In this document: piece after piece, positions 33,806 to 42,171 of the stretch
Position numbering within the stretch: position 1 is the stretch's first letter
Layout of the letters: each line of letters begins with the position of its first letter
Source: Alteromonas sp. C1M14
Lineage (GTDB): Bacteria > Pseudomonadota > Gammaproteobacteria > Enterobacterales > Alteromonadaceae
DNA length: 64,000 bases
Reading direction: 5' to 3'
NCBI RefSeq assembly: GCF_018860965.1
Contig: NZ_JAHKQF010000011.1
Location: forward strand, 248,001 to 312,000
Made by a program: the position numbers and the translations under genes
The notes under the pieces: model-generated
Seen by the model: only the letters and a program-made list of their open reading frames with translations
The model's database searches: none
Told to the model about the DNA's origin: nothing

Positions 33806-34657
33806 ATGTCTGCATTTACAAAAATAAAAGCAATAAAACACGCATTGTCTGCCAGTGAATCGAAGTTAGCGACATTTACACTGGATTCACCCAACGCGGT
33901 GCGGGACTTATCGTCTCAGGAATTGGCTAATGTAGTGGGTGTCAGTCAGTCGAGTGTGGTGAAGTTTGCGCAAAAGCTTGGTTATAAAGGCTACCCAGCG
34001 TTTAAACTTGCAGTCATTGATTCGTTAAATAAAGAGGCTCCCAATACCCAGATCCACGGCAAAATTACCTTATCTGACGGTTTTGAGCAGATGGCTGATA
34101 AGCTAGTTGCGAGTAAGATCAGCGTGTTAAATGAAACCCGCAATTTAAATGAAATGGTGGCCTTTGAGCGAGCGGTAGAATTACTCAAAAATGCCAAACG
34201 GGTAATGATTTGCGGGATCGGCGGGTCGGCGTTGGTGTGTAAAGACTTTGCCTATAAATTGCAAAAGCTAGGCATAACCGCCATGGCAGAAGCCGACGGC
34301 CATATTCAATTGGCACTGGCGTCAACCTTTGGTGAACACGACGTGGTGGTTGCAATTAGTGAATCCGGTAGCACCCGGGAAATCGCAAACGTGGTTGATG
34401 AGGCGAGAAACAACCATGCTATGGTGATTTCGATTACAAAATACGGCCACAATCAAATTGCAGATAAAGCCCAGGTGCAACTGTATTCGGTGGCAGAAGA
34501 AGCGTCATTGCGGTTGTCGTCCATTTTAGCCCGCACAGCGCAAGAATTAATTATTGATATGTTGTTTATTGCGTTGACTCAGGCGTCACGACCGGGACGC
34601 AAGTTGCTGGAAAAAACCAATGAGGTGGTGTCCCAGTTCAAACAACAAAAGAATTAA
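33806..34657 (+). CDS. murR: MurR/RpiR family transcriptional regulator
   Basis: 283 residues: an N-terminal RpiR helix-turn-helix (about 1-80, LSSQELANVVGVSQSSVVKFAQKLGYKGYPAFKLAV) and a C-terminal SIS sugar-phosphate-binding domain (about 125-260, MICGIGGSALVCKDFAYKL and VVAISESGSTREI). In E. coli MurR represses murQP and is released by MurNAc-6-phosphate. Its neighbours murQ and namZ support the same ligand here. The gene is divergent from the M14 gene and convergent with namZ. Confidence 0.85.
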   Translation: MSAFTKIKAIKHALSASESKLATFTLDSPNAVRDLSSQELANVVGVSQSSVVKFAQKLGYKGYPAFKLAVIDSLNKEAPNTQIHGKITLSDGFEQMADKLVASKISVLNETRNLNEMVAFERAVELLKNAKRVMICGIGGSALVCKDFAYKLQKLGITAMAEADGHIQLALASTFGEHDVVVAISESGSTREIANVVDEARNNHAMVISITKYGHNQIADKAQVQLYSVAEEASLRLSSILARTAQELIIDMLFIALTQASRPGRKLLEKTNEVVSQFKQQKN

Positions 34658-34664
34658 TCTGTTG

Positions 34665-34679
34665 GGGGCGGGACGCCCC
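34665..34679. repeat. GC-rich hairpin between murR and namZ
   Basis: GGGGCG / CGCCCC with a 3-nt GGA loop between convergent stops. It has no T run, so it is a weak terminator at best. It resembles the short GC hairpin after ggt in stem strength and loop size. Confidence 0.6.
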
Positions 34680-34689
34680 TCGGATAGAT

Positions 34690-35847
34690 TTAGTAAAGTA
34701 AATAAGGTTGTTGTTGCCGTTTAAAATGGATCAAAGCGGGCTGCCATTGCTGACGAATCTGCGCCTCACTGTCTCCGGCTTCTATGGCTTGTCGTAACTT
34801 ATCTGTGCCAGCAAGTTTATCGAAGAAGGCGGGTCTATCAATGAATAAAACCCCTGCTTTTTTAAACTTGGCGTGAGCAGACAACAGCAGAGACAAGTCA
34901 AAGCCCGCTATTGATGAGCGCCGCAAATCCATACCAGCGAGCTGTTTTCCTTCTAATTTCGGGTGAGGGGCGCTGGTGGGCAGGCTTTGGGGGCGGAATG
35001 TAAAATCACCCAGCTTTACCTTGTCGTGACCGAGTACCTGAAAGGGGAAAGGGGTTCCTCGACCTACGCTAACCGTGGTGCCTTCAAATAAACACAGCGA
35101 CGGATAAAGGGCGATTGCTTGATCATTGGGTAAATTGGGACTTGGCGCAACGGGTAAGGAATAAGCTTGTTGCTTGTCATAATCCATCATGGTCACCACG
35201 TGTAGTGACAATGCTTTGGCTTGGGATATCCAGCCTTCACCTTTTATCATAAGGGCAAGTTCTGCCATGGTCATGCCATGGAGCAGTGGAATGGGATCCA
35301 TGCCCACAAAAGAGCGAAAGCCGTTTTCACGCACCGGACCATCAACAAAGCGCCCATTTGGATTCGGCCGATCTAAAACGATCAGCGGCTTACCTTGTTC
35401 GGCTGCCGCTTCCATGACTAAATGCAATGTACTGATATAGGTGTAAAAACGCGCGCCCACATCCTGTATATCGAAAATCAGGATATCCACATCTTTAAGC
35501 ATATCCGCCGTGGGCTTTTTGGTTTTCCCGTAAAGTGACAATATGGGAAGACCGGTTTTCGGATCATGCCCGTCGGTAATGGTTTCCCCTGCACCAGCAT
35601 CTCCACGAAAGCCATGTTCTGGGGCCATTACCTTGCGAATATCCACATTCCTGGCAAGAAGGTAATCCACTAAGTGGCTATCACCCACGGTAGAGGTTTG
35701 GTTGACGATGAGCCCAATGCGTTTACCCTTTGTGAGAGAAAGGTAAGCGTCGGTGCGTTCAGCGCCAAGGGTCACCGCCCTGCATGCAAAGGTGGTTGAT
35801 AGTATCAACAGCCACAAAAGTAGTGCACTTGACCCTATTTGTCTCAT
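34690..35847 (-). CDS. namZ: Exo-beta-N-acetylmuramidase NamZ (DUF1343)
   Basis: 385 residues with an N-terminal signal peptide (hydrophobic 8-21, then [10 protein letters not shown]), so it acts in the periplasm or outside. DUF1343 hallmarks: [64 protein letters not shown] and [13 protein letters not shown]. Characterised members (B. subtilis NamZ/YbbC, Tannerella) release MurNAc from the non-reducing end of peptidoglycan glycans or MurNAc-GlcNAc. The start overlaps the murQ stop by 4 bp (ATGA), so it is the last gene of the symporter-murQ-namZ operon. Confidence 0.9.
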   Translation of the reverse strand: MRQIGSSALLLWLLILSTTFACRAVTLGAERTDAYLSLTKGKRIGLIVNQTSTVGDSHLVDYLLARNVDIRKVMAPEHGFRGDAGAGETITDGHDPKTGLPILSLYGKTKKPTADMLKDVDILIFDIQDVGARFYTYISTLHLVMEAAAEQGKPLIVLDRPNPNGRFVDGPVRENGFRSFVGMDPIPLLHGMTMAELALMIKGEGWISQAKALSLHVVTMMDYDKQQAYSLPVAPSPNLPNDQAIALYPSLCLFEGTTVSVGRGTPFPFQVLGHDKVKLGDFTFRPQSLPTSAPHPKLEGKQLAGMDLRRSSIAGFDLSLLLSAHAKFKKAGVLFIDRPAFFDKLAGTDKLRQAIEAGDSEAQIRQQWQPALIHFKRQQQPYLLY

Positions 35848-36779
35848 TGTTGCTCTACAGCGCGGCGTAGAAAGCCGTGGTGGGTTACCAGCATCGTTTC
35901 TGCCTCGCTGGCATTGGTATCGGTCAAAATCATCATAATGGCAACTTTAGCGTTATGTTTAGCATCTTCTAACGCTTTGGAGGCTTCTTCTTTCGTGCAG
36001 TCAGTGGCTTGCATAACTATACGAATTGCCCTTGCTTTGAGCTTTTCGTTAGTTGCGTTCACGTCCACCATTAGATTCTGGTAGGTTTTACCTAATCGAA
36101 TCATGCTGGCGGTGCTTAGCATGTTGAGTACCAGCTTTTGCGCCGTACCCGACTTCATGCGGGTAGAGCCGGTAAGGCATTCAGGACCTACCACAGGGCA
36201 AATTGGAATGCTTGCGGCGTCGAGGACAATGGAATCTGGGTTACAGGCAATGCTAATGGTGGCAGCGCCAAGGCTGGCTGCGTATTCTAATGCTCCAACA
36301 ACATATGGAGTACGGCCACTGGCAGATAACCCTACCAAAACATCTTTTTCACAAAAATCAATGGCCTTAATATCTTTAGCGCCTTGGGTTTTATTGTCCT
36401 CAGCCCCTTCTACCGCATGCTGAATAGCGGTTTCTCCACCAGCAATAATACCGATAACCAAAGTATCGGGCACACTAAAGGTAGGACGGCATTCTACCGC
36501 ATCTAAGATCCCCAGTCGTCCACTGGTACCCGCTCCGGTATAGACTAAACGTCCACCGGCTTGGAGTCGGCTTACAATGGTATCAACGGCGTTGGCAATT
36601 TGCGGGATCTCCTGAGCAACGGCGTTCGCTACTTTGGCATCTTCCTGATTGATTTTCCGTAAAATTGCATCTGTCGACAGTAAGTCAATGTCCATGGTTT
36701 CTGGGTTACGGCCTTCTGAAACGATCTTATTCAATTGGGCGAGTAAATCAGAAGTTCCGCTTACTTTTTTTGCCTGCAT
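35844..36779 (-). CDS. murQ: N-acetylmuramic acid 6-phosphate etherase
   Basis: Cleaves the lactyl ether of MurNAc-6-phosphate to GlcNAc-6-phosphate and D-lactate in the cytoplasm. 311 residues, double-SIS-like fold plus a C-terminal helical cap. Motifs: [23 protein letters not shown] (catalytic Glu), [13 protein letters not shown] and [23 protein letters not shown]. It is translationally coupled to namZ downstream and lies 77 bp after the symporter gene. Because the substrate is phosphorylated, a PTS or a kinase must exist elsewhere. Confidence 0.95.
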   Translation of the reverse strand: MQAKKVSGTSDLLAQLNKIVSEGRNPETMDIDLLSTDAILRKINQEDAKVANAVAQEIPQIANAVDTIVSRLQAGGRLVYTGAGTSGRLGILDAVECRPTFSVPDTLVIGIIAGGETAIQHAVEGAEDNKTQGAKDIKAIDFCEKDVLVGLSASGRTPYVVGALEYAASLGAATISIACNPDSIVLDAASIPICPVVGPECLTGSTRMKSGTAQKLVLNMLSTASMIRLGKTYQNLMVDVNATNEKLKARAIRIVMQATDCTKEEASKALEDAKHNAKVAIMMILTDTNASEAETMLVTHHGFLRRAVEQQ

Positions 36780-36856
36780 AGTTTGCCTTATGAGGTTGCA
36801 CTGCTTTTTTCACCAAAGTACTGCAGCTTTCTTCTTAAAAATGGGGACACGAAAAA

Positions 36857-38422
36857 CTAGTTTTTCGGCTCCGCTGTTGTGCGACCTAACGCACAAATTA
36901 AAGTCGATATGGCGGTTCCTATAACAAGCTGCCAAGTAAAGCCTAGTTCAAAGTGCCACTGTGAGGGTAACACAGTATGGATCACATATGGCTGCATGGA
37001 CAAAGGAACCAAAAAACCCACAATCAGGGCGATAATCACTGAGCGCTGACTGCCCCGTTGGGAGAACAAGGTGACGAAATACACACCCAGTAATCCGCTG
37101 TAGGAAAAGACCATGACGCCCAGGGCAAATTGTAACAATGGCATATTGGTGTACTGTTGCCAGTAATAACATAGGCATGCCATAAATCCTAACGCTGAGG
37201 CCACTAGAACCATGGCCCAGCGACCAGCTTTTACATAATGGCTGTCTTGGGTTTGCTGATGTTTTGCTTCTCGCCAAGGGCGGTAAAGATCTTGCACCAG
37301 TACGCTGGCCATGGAATTGAGCCCCGAGTTTAATGTTGATAAGGCGGCGGCCAAAATTCCAATGGTAACCAAACCCCGCACACCGGCAGGAATTTCGGTG
37401 AGAACGTAATACATGAATATGGTAACGGGTTCACCGGCAAAAGAGGGAACCGGTCCGTCAGACAACCCCGAAGCCATAATATCTGGGCGTTGGTAATAAA
37501 CATACAACAACAAACCGATGACCAAAAACAGCAACATAACTGGGATCACCATGACCACAGACATGAGCATGGCCCTGCTGCCTTCTTTTGCATTTTTGCA
37601 GGTTAAAACCCGTTGCGTCATATCTTGGTCAAGGCCAAAGGCGGCAATATTAAGTAAAACGAAGCCTGTTAATACGGAAAGCAAGCTAAACACACCGCTG
37701 TTGGAGAAATCCCAATCCGTATTAATGAGCCGTAGTTTAGAGGTCTCCCCAGGAGCTGGGTTTTGTAGCGCCGCGACAATGTCACCAAATGAGGCGGGTA
37801 TGGCGTTATATAAAACTATGATCACAGCGATGGCTGCACCTACGTATATAACGGCTTGCAGCACATCAGAATAAATGACCGTACGAATTCCACCGTACAC
37901 GGTATAAACCAAACCACACACGGTGATAATAAGGGTGGCGGTGATCACGCTAGAGGCGTCAATATTACCAAATAAAATCATGGCCACAGCGAGGGCTGCC
38001 ATGTATAGACGGGCACCACTGGCAAAGACCCGGCCAAACAAATACATTAAACCGGCAAGCCGCTTTGCCCGTGCGCCGAATCGTTGCTCTAACAATTCAT
38101 AGACGGTATACACTTTTTGTTGGTAAAACCGAGGAATGAGAAAGATTGCAACAAAATAGGCTGCGATAAAAGCGCCAATGTTGGTCGATAGGTAGGTGAG
38201 GTCGTTGCGATAGCCTTGATCAGGCCCGCCTAAGAAGGTGGCGGCAGATTGAGACGTGGCCAACACGGAAATGGCCACCATCCACATAGGAATACTGTTG
38301 CCACCAAGGAAGTAATCGTTGGCCGACCGGTTTTGTCTGTTAAATAGCCAGCCACTGCCTAATAGGACAAGCCCGTAGCCGATAAATACCAGTATATCTG
38401 CAAATGCGTAGTGACCTAACAT
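36857..38422 (-). CDS. Sodium:solute symporter (SSS family), candidate MurNAc or muropeptide importer
   Basis: 521 residues, 13-14 membrane helices. SSS traits: SANDYFLGGNSIPMWMVAISVLATSQSAATFLG near the N-terminus and the GILAAALSTLNSGLNSMASVLVQDLYRP segment (Na+ site helix). It is the first gene of an operon with murQ and namZ and would replace the PTS permease MurP of E. coli. The substrate is inferred only from context: free MurNAc released by NamZ is the simplest guess. Confidence 0.88.
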   Translation of the reverse strand: MLGHYAFADILVFIGYGLVLLGSGWLFNRQNRSANDYFLGGNSIPMWMVAISVLATSQSAATFLGGPDQGYRNDLTYLSTNIGAFIAAYFVAIFLIPRFYQQKVYTVYELLEQRFGARAKRLAGLMYLFGRVFASGARLYMAALAVAMILFGNIDASSVITATLIITVCGLVYTVYGGIRTVIYSDVLQAVIYVGAAIAVIIVLYNAIPASFGDIVAALQNPAPGETSKLRLINTDWDFSNSGVFSLLSVLTGFVLLNIAAFGLDQDMTQRVLTCKNAKEGSRAMLMSVVMVIPVMLLFLVIGLLLYVYYQRPDIMASGLSDGPVPSFAGEPVTIFMYYVLTEIPAGVRGLVTIGILAAALSTLNSGLNSMASVLVQDLYRPWREAKHQQTQDSHYVKAGRWAMVLVASALGFMACLCYYWQQYTNMPLLQFALGVMVFSYSGLLGVYFVTLFSQRGSQRSVIIALIVGFLVPLSMQPYVIHTVLPSQWHFELGFTWQLVIGTAISTLICALGRTTAEPKN

Positions 38423-38461
38423 TCTGCCCTATTACATTATTTTTATTAGTTTGAATATGTA

Positions 38462-38474
38462 GAATATATTATTC
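38462..38474. promoter_or_regulatory. Candidate MurR operator, copy 3
   Basis: GAAT-ATATT-ATTC, a 13-bp palindrome with perfect arms, centred in the 135-bp gap between the divergent symporter-murQ-namZ operon and alr. Another GAAT lies 9 bp upstream as a direct repeat. Confidence 0.35.
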
Positions 38475-38557
38475 CATTTAATATGTATAGCCGGAATTTT
38501 ATTGCCCATGTAAGATAGTAGGGTGTTCATCTATTCAGTAGCAAGGAAAAATTTTTT

Positions 38558-39631
38558 TTGAGCAGGCAAACCCGCGCGGTCATTCATGCCGACGCACTAC
38601 TTCATAATTTCGATTTATTATCGGCCATGGTGACAGAAGGGCAGTCCATGGCAGTGATCAAGGCCGATGCTTATGGTCATGGCGCAATTAATGTAGCCCG
38701 AATTCTTAGTGGGCGTTCTCCCTCTTTTGCTGTGGCCATTGTTGAAGAAGCTATTTTACTTCGCGACGCGGGGATCACCGTGCCCATAGTGGTACTTGAA
38801 GGGCCTCATCAAGATTATGAATGTGCCGTGGCGGGCCAACAGAATTACATTCTGGTGGTACACCAACGTCAGCAGTTGCAGTGGTTGGCATCCTGCTCAC
38901 CAGATCAGCGCCCGACGGTGTGGTTGAAAGTCGATTCGGGTATGCACCGTTTGGGTTTTCAGTGTCATGAGATCCCACCGTTACTTTCTGAATACAAAGA
39001 TTTGTTTCGAGATCCGCCGGTATTAGTTACCCATCTAGCCTGTGCCGATGACCTCGATAACCCGTTTAATTTGCAACAATTAGACGATTTTCTTGCTTTG
39101 CGTGATCAAACTGGCTTGGCGGTAAGTATTGCTAATTCACCGGCGGTGGTTGGCTGGCCTCAGTCCCGAGCACAATGGAATCGATTGGGTATTGCCCTGT
39201 ATGGTGCCCAGCCATTGCAAAACGACTGCGGCTTATCGTTACAGCCGGTGATGAGTTTACAGTCCAGCGTTATCTCGGTACGAACCGTTAAGGTCGGTGA
39301 TACGGTGGGATATAGTCAAACTTGGCAAGCAAAACGTCCATCGGTGATTGCCACCGTGGCCATTGGCTATGCTGATGGTTATCCTCGCCATTGTCCTAGT
39401 GGTACCCCTGTGGTGGTCAACGGGCAAAAAGCGTCGTTAGCAGGGCGGGTATCCATGGATATGATTACCGTGGATGTGACTGATATTCCTATACCTAAAC
39501 CTGGTGATCCCGTTGAGTTATGGGGGCAGCAACTTCCCGTAGATGAAGTGGCCCGCTGTGCTGGCACCATATCTTATGAACTTTTATCGCGGGTATCTTC
39601 TCGCGTACCGCGATTGGTGCGTTATGTGTAA
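38558..39631 (+). CDS. alr: Alanine racemase
   Basis: PLP-dependent interconversion of L- and D-alanine. 357 residues. The PLP lysine lies in AVIKADAYGHGAINVA, and the catalytic Tyr in VGYSQTW followed by AIGYADGYPR; RLGIALYGAQP is also conserved. The start is TTG 38558 with AAGGA about 10 bp upstream; it gives the usual N-terminus R-x-A-V-I-H-x-D-A-L, whereas the first ATG lies inside the barrel. It is divergent from the murQ operon, so it may serve alanine freed from muropeptides as well as cell-wall synthesis. Confidence 0.92.
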   Translation: MSRQTRAVIHADALLHNFDLLSAMVTEGQSMAVIKADAYGHGAINVARILSGRSPSFAVAIVEEAILLRDAGITVPIVVLEGPHQDYECAVAGQQNYILVVHQRQQLQWLASCSPDQRPTVWLKVDSGMHRLGFQCHEIPPLLSEYKDLFRDPPVLVTHLACADDLDNPFNLQQLDDFLALRDQTGLAVSIANSPAVVGWPQSRAQWNRLGIALYGAQPLQNDCGLSLQPVMSLQSSVISVRTVKVGDTVGYSQTWQAKRPSVIATVAIGYADGYPRHCPSGTPVVVNGQKASLAGRVSMDMITVDVTDIPIPKPGDPVELWGQQLPVDEVARCAGTISYELLSRVSSRVPRLVRYV

Positions 39632-39724
39632 TCAATACCCTATAGGGTGGAACAGTACCGCCTAATGTAATGCTTACCTTGAGGCCGATTGTCTTTAAAT
39701 TAAGAGCACGTTTACGGAGACATC

Positions 39725-40507
39725 ATGGACTCATCAAATGTTGTGTTAATGGGCTTTGTGGCGAGTTTATGTGCCAGTATGGGCACAACCGTTGGAAGCC
39801 TTGGCGTATTAACCATTAAAAAGTTGTCCGTTAAAACCGAAGATGGGCTACTCAGTATGGCCGCAGGTATCATGTTGGCGGCCACCTTTTTTTCTTTGCT
39901 TTTACCAGCATTAGAATATGCCGGCAACGACTACCATCAACCAGTGCTTGGCGCCCTTGTTGTGGGTTTGGGTGTATTTATTGGTGCCGGTTGCCTATTT
40001 TTAATACACCAAAATGTGCCCCATGAACATTTTGGTACGGGTAAAGAAGGGCGTGAGTCCACTCAGTTAGGTCAGATCTGGCTATTTGTTATTGCCATTA
40101 CATTACATAACTTTCCCGAAGGCTTGGCCGTGGGAGTAGGGTTTGCCGGGGGGGAACTAAAAAATGGTGTAACGCTGGCTATTGGCATTGGGTTACAGAA
40201 TTTGCCGGAAGGTTTAGCCGTATCTGTGGCCTTGATGTCGGTAGGGTACACCCCCTTAAAATCAGCGGGTATTGGTATATTGTCTGGGCTAGTTGAACCG
40301 GTGGGAGGCTTACTGGGTGCCTTTGCTGTGGCCACCATGGAAACCTTTATGCCATGGGCTTTGGCTTTTGCTGCCGGGGCAATGCTGTTTATTATCAGTG
40401 ATGAAATTATTCCCCAAACCCATCGCCGAGGACATCAAAACTTAGCCACGTTTTCACTGCTTGTTGGCTTTGTCATTATGATGATCCTCGACGTGGCGCT
40501 AGCCTAA
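39725..40507 (+). CDS. ZIP family metal transporter
   Basis: 260 residues and 8 membrane helices. Two metal-site helices are visible: ITLHNFPEGLAVGVGFAGG and GIGLQNLPEGLAVSVALMSVG, which carry the HNFPEG and QNLPEG motifs of ZIP/ZupT proteins. Imports Zn2+ or other divalent cations. The cytoplasmic loop after helix 3 is short and carries His and Glu residues. It ends 8 bp from the convergent DUF819 gene. No Zur-type palindrome was seen upstream. Confidence 0.88.
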   Translation: MDSSNVVLMGFVASLCASMGTTVGSLGVLTIKKLSVKTEDGLLSMAAGIMLAATFFSLLLPALEYAGNDYHQPVLGALVVGLGVFIGAGCLFLIHQNVPHEHFGTGKEGRESTQLGQIWLFVIAITLHNFPEGLAVGVGFAGGELKNGVTLAIGIGLQNLPEGLAVSVALMSVGYTPLKSAGIGILSGLVEPVGGLLGAFAVATMETFMPWALAFAAGAMLFIISDEIIPQTHRRGHQNLATFSLLVGFVIMMILDVALA

Positions 40508-40515
40508 ACCCTTCA

Positions 40516-41679
40516 TCAATGAGTAATAAGGGCGAGCACTCTACCTACGGCCAGTCCACCGGCAGTGCCGACAATGTAGCCGAGCATGGCCATAAGCACG
40601 CCCACCGGTATTAAAGCTTTCGAGTAGGATGCCGCCAGAATTGGCGCTGAAGCCACGCCACCAATATTGGCCAACGACGCCAGCCCACAGGTAAAGAGAT
40701 CTAATTTAAAGAGCTTTGCGCACAGCACCATCACAAGGCCGTGGATCAGCAAAATCATACCTCCGGCCAGGATATATACAGGGGCTTCTAGCATTTCACC
40801 AAAACTGGCTCTTGAGGCGATAAGAGCAATGATTAAATTTAGCATTACCATGGCTAGCATCTCTGCGCTGGCAAAGCGTTTTAACGGTGACATGGCACCA
40901 ATGACGCCCGCAAGGGTGACATAGGCGACTGTCCATGCGGTACCCGTAAAGTAGGCCGAGGAGGGCATAAAGCCAGACAGCCATTGCGCCCAAGCAGAAA
41001 CGCCACAGGAGAGCGCCAGCATCAACAATAAATTACCGCCACTAACAGGATAAGATTGTTGCTGGGATTGTTCCAACGATGCCCCAACGTCAGCCAACAT
41101 GCGATCATCGGCCCCCGTCCATCTATTAAATTGCCGTGCGAAAGGGACAAGCGCAAGAAGCAACATCACCCACAGAGCATAGTCAATGGAGTCTATTAGC
41201 AAGGTGTAGCCCATTGCTGAATCTGGTACATCTAAGGCTAATTGCACTGCCGCTAAGTTCCCTGTGCCGCCCATCCAACTGCCACAAAGTGCTGCAAATG
41301 TTTTCCATGCATTGTCAGCAAGACCATTGTGAAAAAGCGCAAAAGTGAGAATAAAGCCGCAGGCAATACTCATGCTAGCGAGTAAAAACGTTAGTATCAT
41401 TTTCCAGCCTAGCTTTTTAATTTGCCTTAAATCGGCATTTAAAAGCATGAGAAAAATCATCGCAGGAAGTAAGTTGTTCCGCAGTGCCTTGTAGGTGTTG
41501 TCGATAACGGGGCCAGACTCCCACACACCCATGCTGGCGCAAACCATCACCACAAAATAAAGCAGTACAATGGCCGGCAAATAGCGAAACAGGCGTAACT
41601 TGACGTAGGTTTCAAGGCAATACAAGCTGCTTGCTATGGCCAATAACACCGTCACATAACCAAATGGGGTATCGATCAT
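40516..41679 (-). CDS. DUF819 family membrane protein (YjcL-like)
   Basis: 387 residues, about 11 membrane helices. DUF819 features: LRNNLLPAMIFLMLLNADLRQIKKLGWK, FAALCGSWMGGTGNLAAVQLALDVPDSAMGYTLLIDSIDYALWVM, and a C-terminal ANIGGVASAPILAASYSKALIPVGVLMAMLGYIVGTAGG. The pseudo-repeat architecture suggests a transporter. Function unknown. In related genomes it is sometimes near dipeptide or cell-wall peptide genes, which would suit the nearby cluster, but that is from memory and unchecked. Confidence 0.85.
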   Translation of the reverse strand: MIDTPFGYVTVLLAIASSLYCLETYVKLRLFRYLPAIVLLYFVVMVCASMGVWESGPVIDNTYKALRNNLLPAMIFLMLLNADLRQIKKLGWKMILTFLLASMSIACGFILTFALFHNGLADNAWKTFAALCGSWMGGTGNLAAVQLALDVPDSAMGYTLLIDSIDYALWVMLLLALVPFARQFNRWTGADDRMLADVGASLEQSQQQSYPVSGGNLLLMLALSCGVSAWAQWLSGFMPSSAYFTGTAWTVAYVTLAGVIGAMSPLKRFASAEMLAMVMLNLIIALIASRASFGEMLEAPVYILAGGMILLIHGLVMVLCAKLFKLDLFTCGLASLANIGGVASAPILAASYSKALIPVGVLMAMLGYIVGTAGGLAVGRVLALITH

Positions 41680-42022
41680 CCAACGGTTCTCCTTGTTTTG
41701 TGATCGCTAAAAAGCCGAGAGGGAAAAAACGGCCCAAGTATGGTGCGAGAAAAATGAATCAGAAGTGAGCTTGTTACCATTAGACGACAATATTTACAGG
41801 TTAAACGGTTTGTCATTGAAATAGTGTCCTACAAGTCACAAAATAAGGGCAATACGAGAAGCCAGTAGTAATCTCTTATTTTCATTTCATGTTTCTACTA
41901 GACTGTTTATTCTTACTTTTATTTTTTTTTAGAATAAAGTATTTCAATCAGGTTGCAAGCACTGTCTCGTGTTTATCTTCAACCTGTGAGGTCATCCTCA
42001 CGCATTTGTCTTAAGGATCATT
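41680..42022 (+). promoter_or_regulatory. Structured leader region before a small basic ORF
   Basis: A 343-bp gap without long ORFs. The first 200 bp shows nothing clear except AT-rich tracts and a run of ten T at 41921-41930. At 41949-41986 CAGGTTG pairs with CAACCTG across a 24-nt loop, and at 41986-42001 GTGAGG-TCAT-CCTCAC forms a tight hairpin ending 21 bp before the small ORF start. The two stems share one base, so they stack or compete. I found no convincing promoter. Confidence 0.5.
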
Positions 42023-42118
42023 ATGCGAACAAGCTTTGCTCGAACCAGAGTTAACCCTGGTGCTTTTAGCAGACCTGTACGATCAAAACCTAGCAAGCCT
42101 GCGAAAAAGAAAAAGTAA
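42023..42118 (+). CDS. 31-residue strongly basic peptide
   Basis: ATG at 42023 with AAGGA 7 bp upstream, 31 codons and TAA. The peptide starts MRTSFARTRVNPGAF, continues with SRPVRSKP and ends in AKKKK. It carries about 11 Arg/Lys, no acidic residues and no hydrophobic segment. It is followed 8 bp later by a clear terminator and preceded by a structured leader, so it looks like a separate short transcript. Charge and size suggest RNA, ribosome or DNA binding, but I recognise no family. It could also be an sRNA with a chance ORF. Confidence 0.55.
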   Translation: MRTSFARTRVNPGAFSRPVRSKPSKPAKKKK

Positions 42119-42126
42119 ACACAATG

Positions 42127-42165
42127 GCCAAGCCTAGCTGAATGTAGGGCTTGGCTTTTCTTTTT
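42127..42165. terminator. Rho-independent terminator between the small ORF and lacI
   Basis: GCCAAGCC pairs with GGCTTGGC; the stem extends by TA/TA with one bulge and is followed by TTTTCTTTTTT. It ends the small transcript on + and lies just after the lacI-family stop on the other strand, though the A tract there is poor. Confidence 0.85.
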
Positions 42166-42171
42166 TACTGC

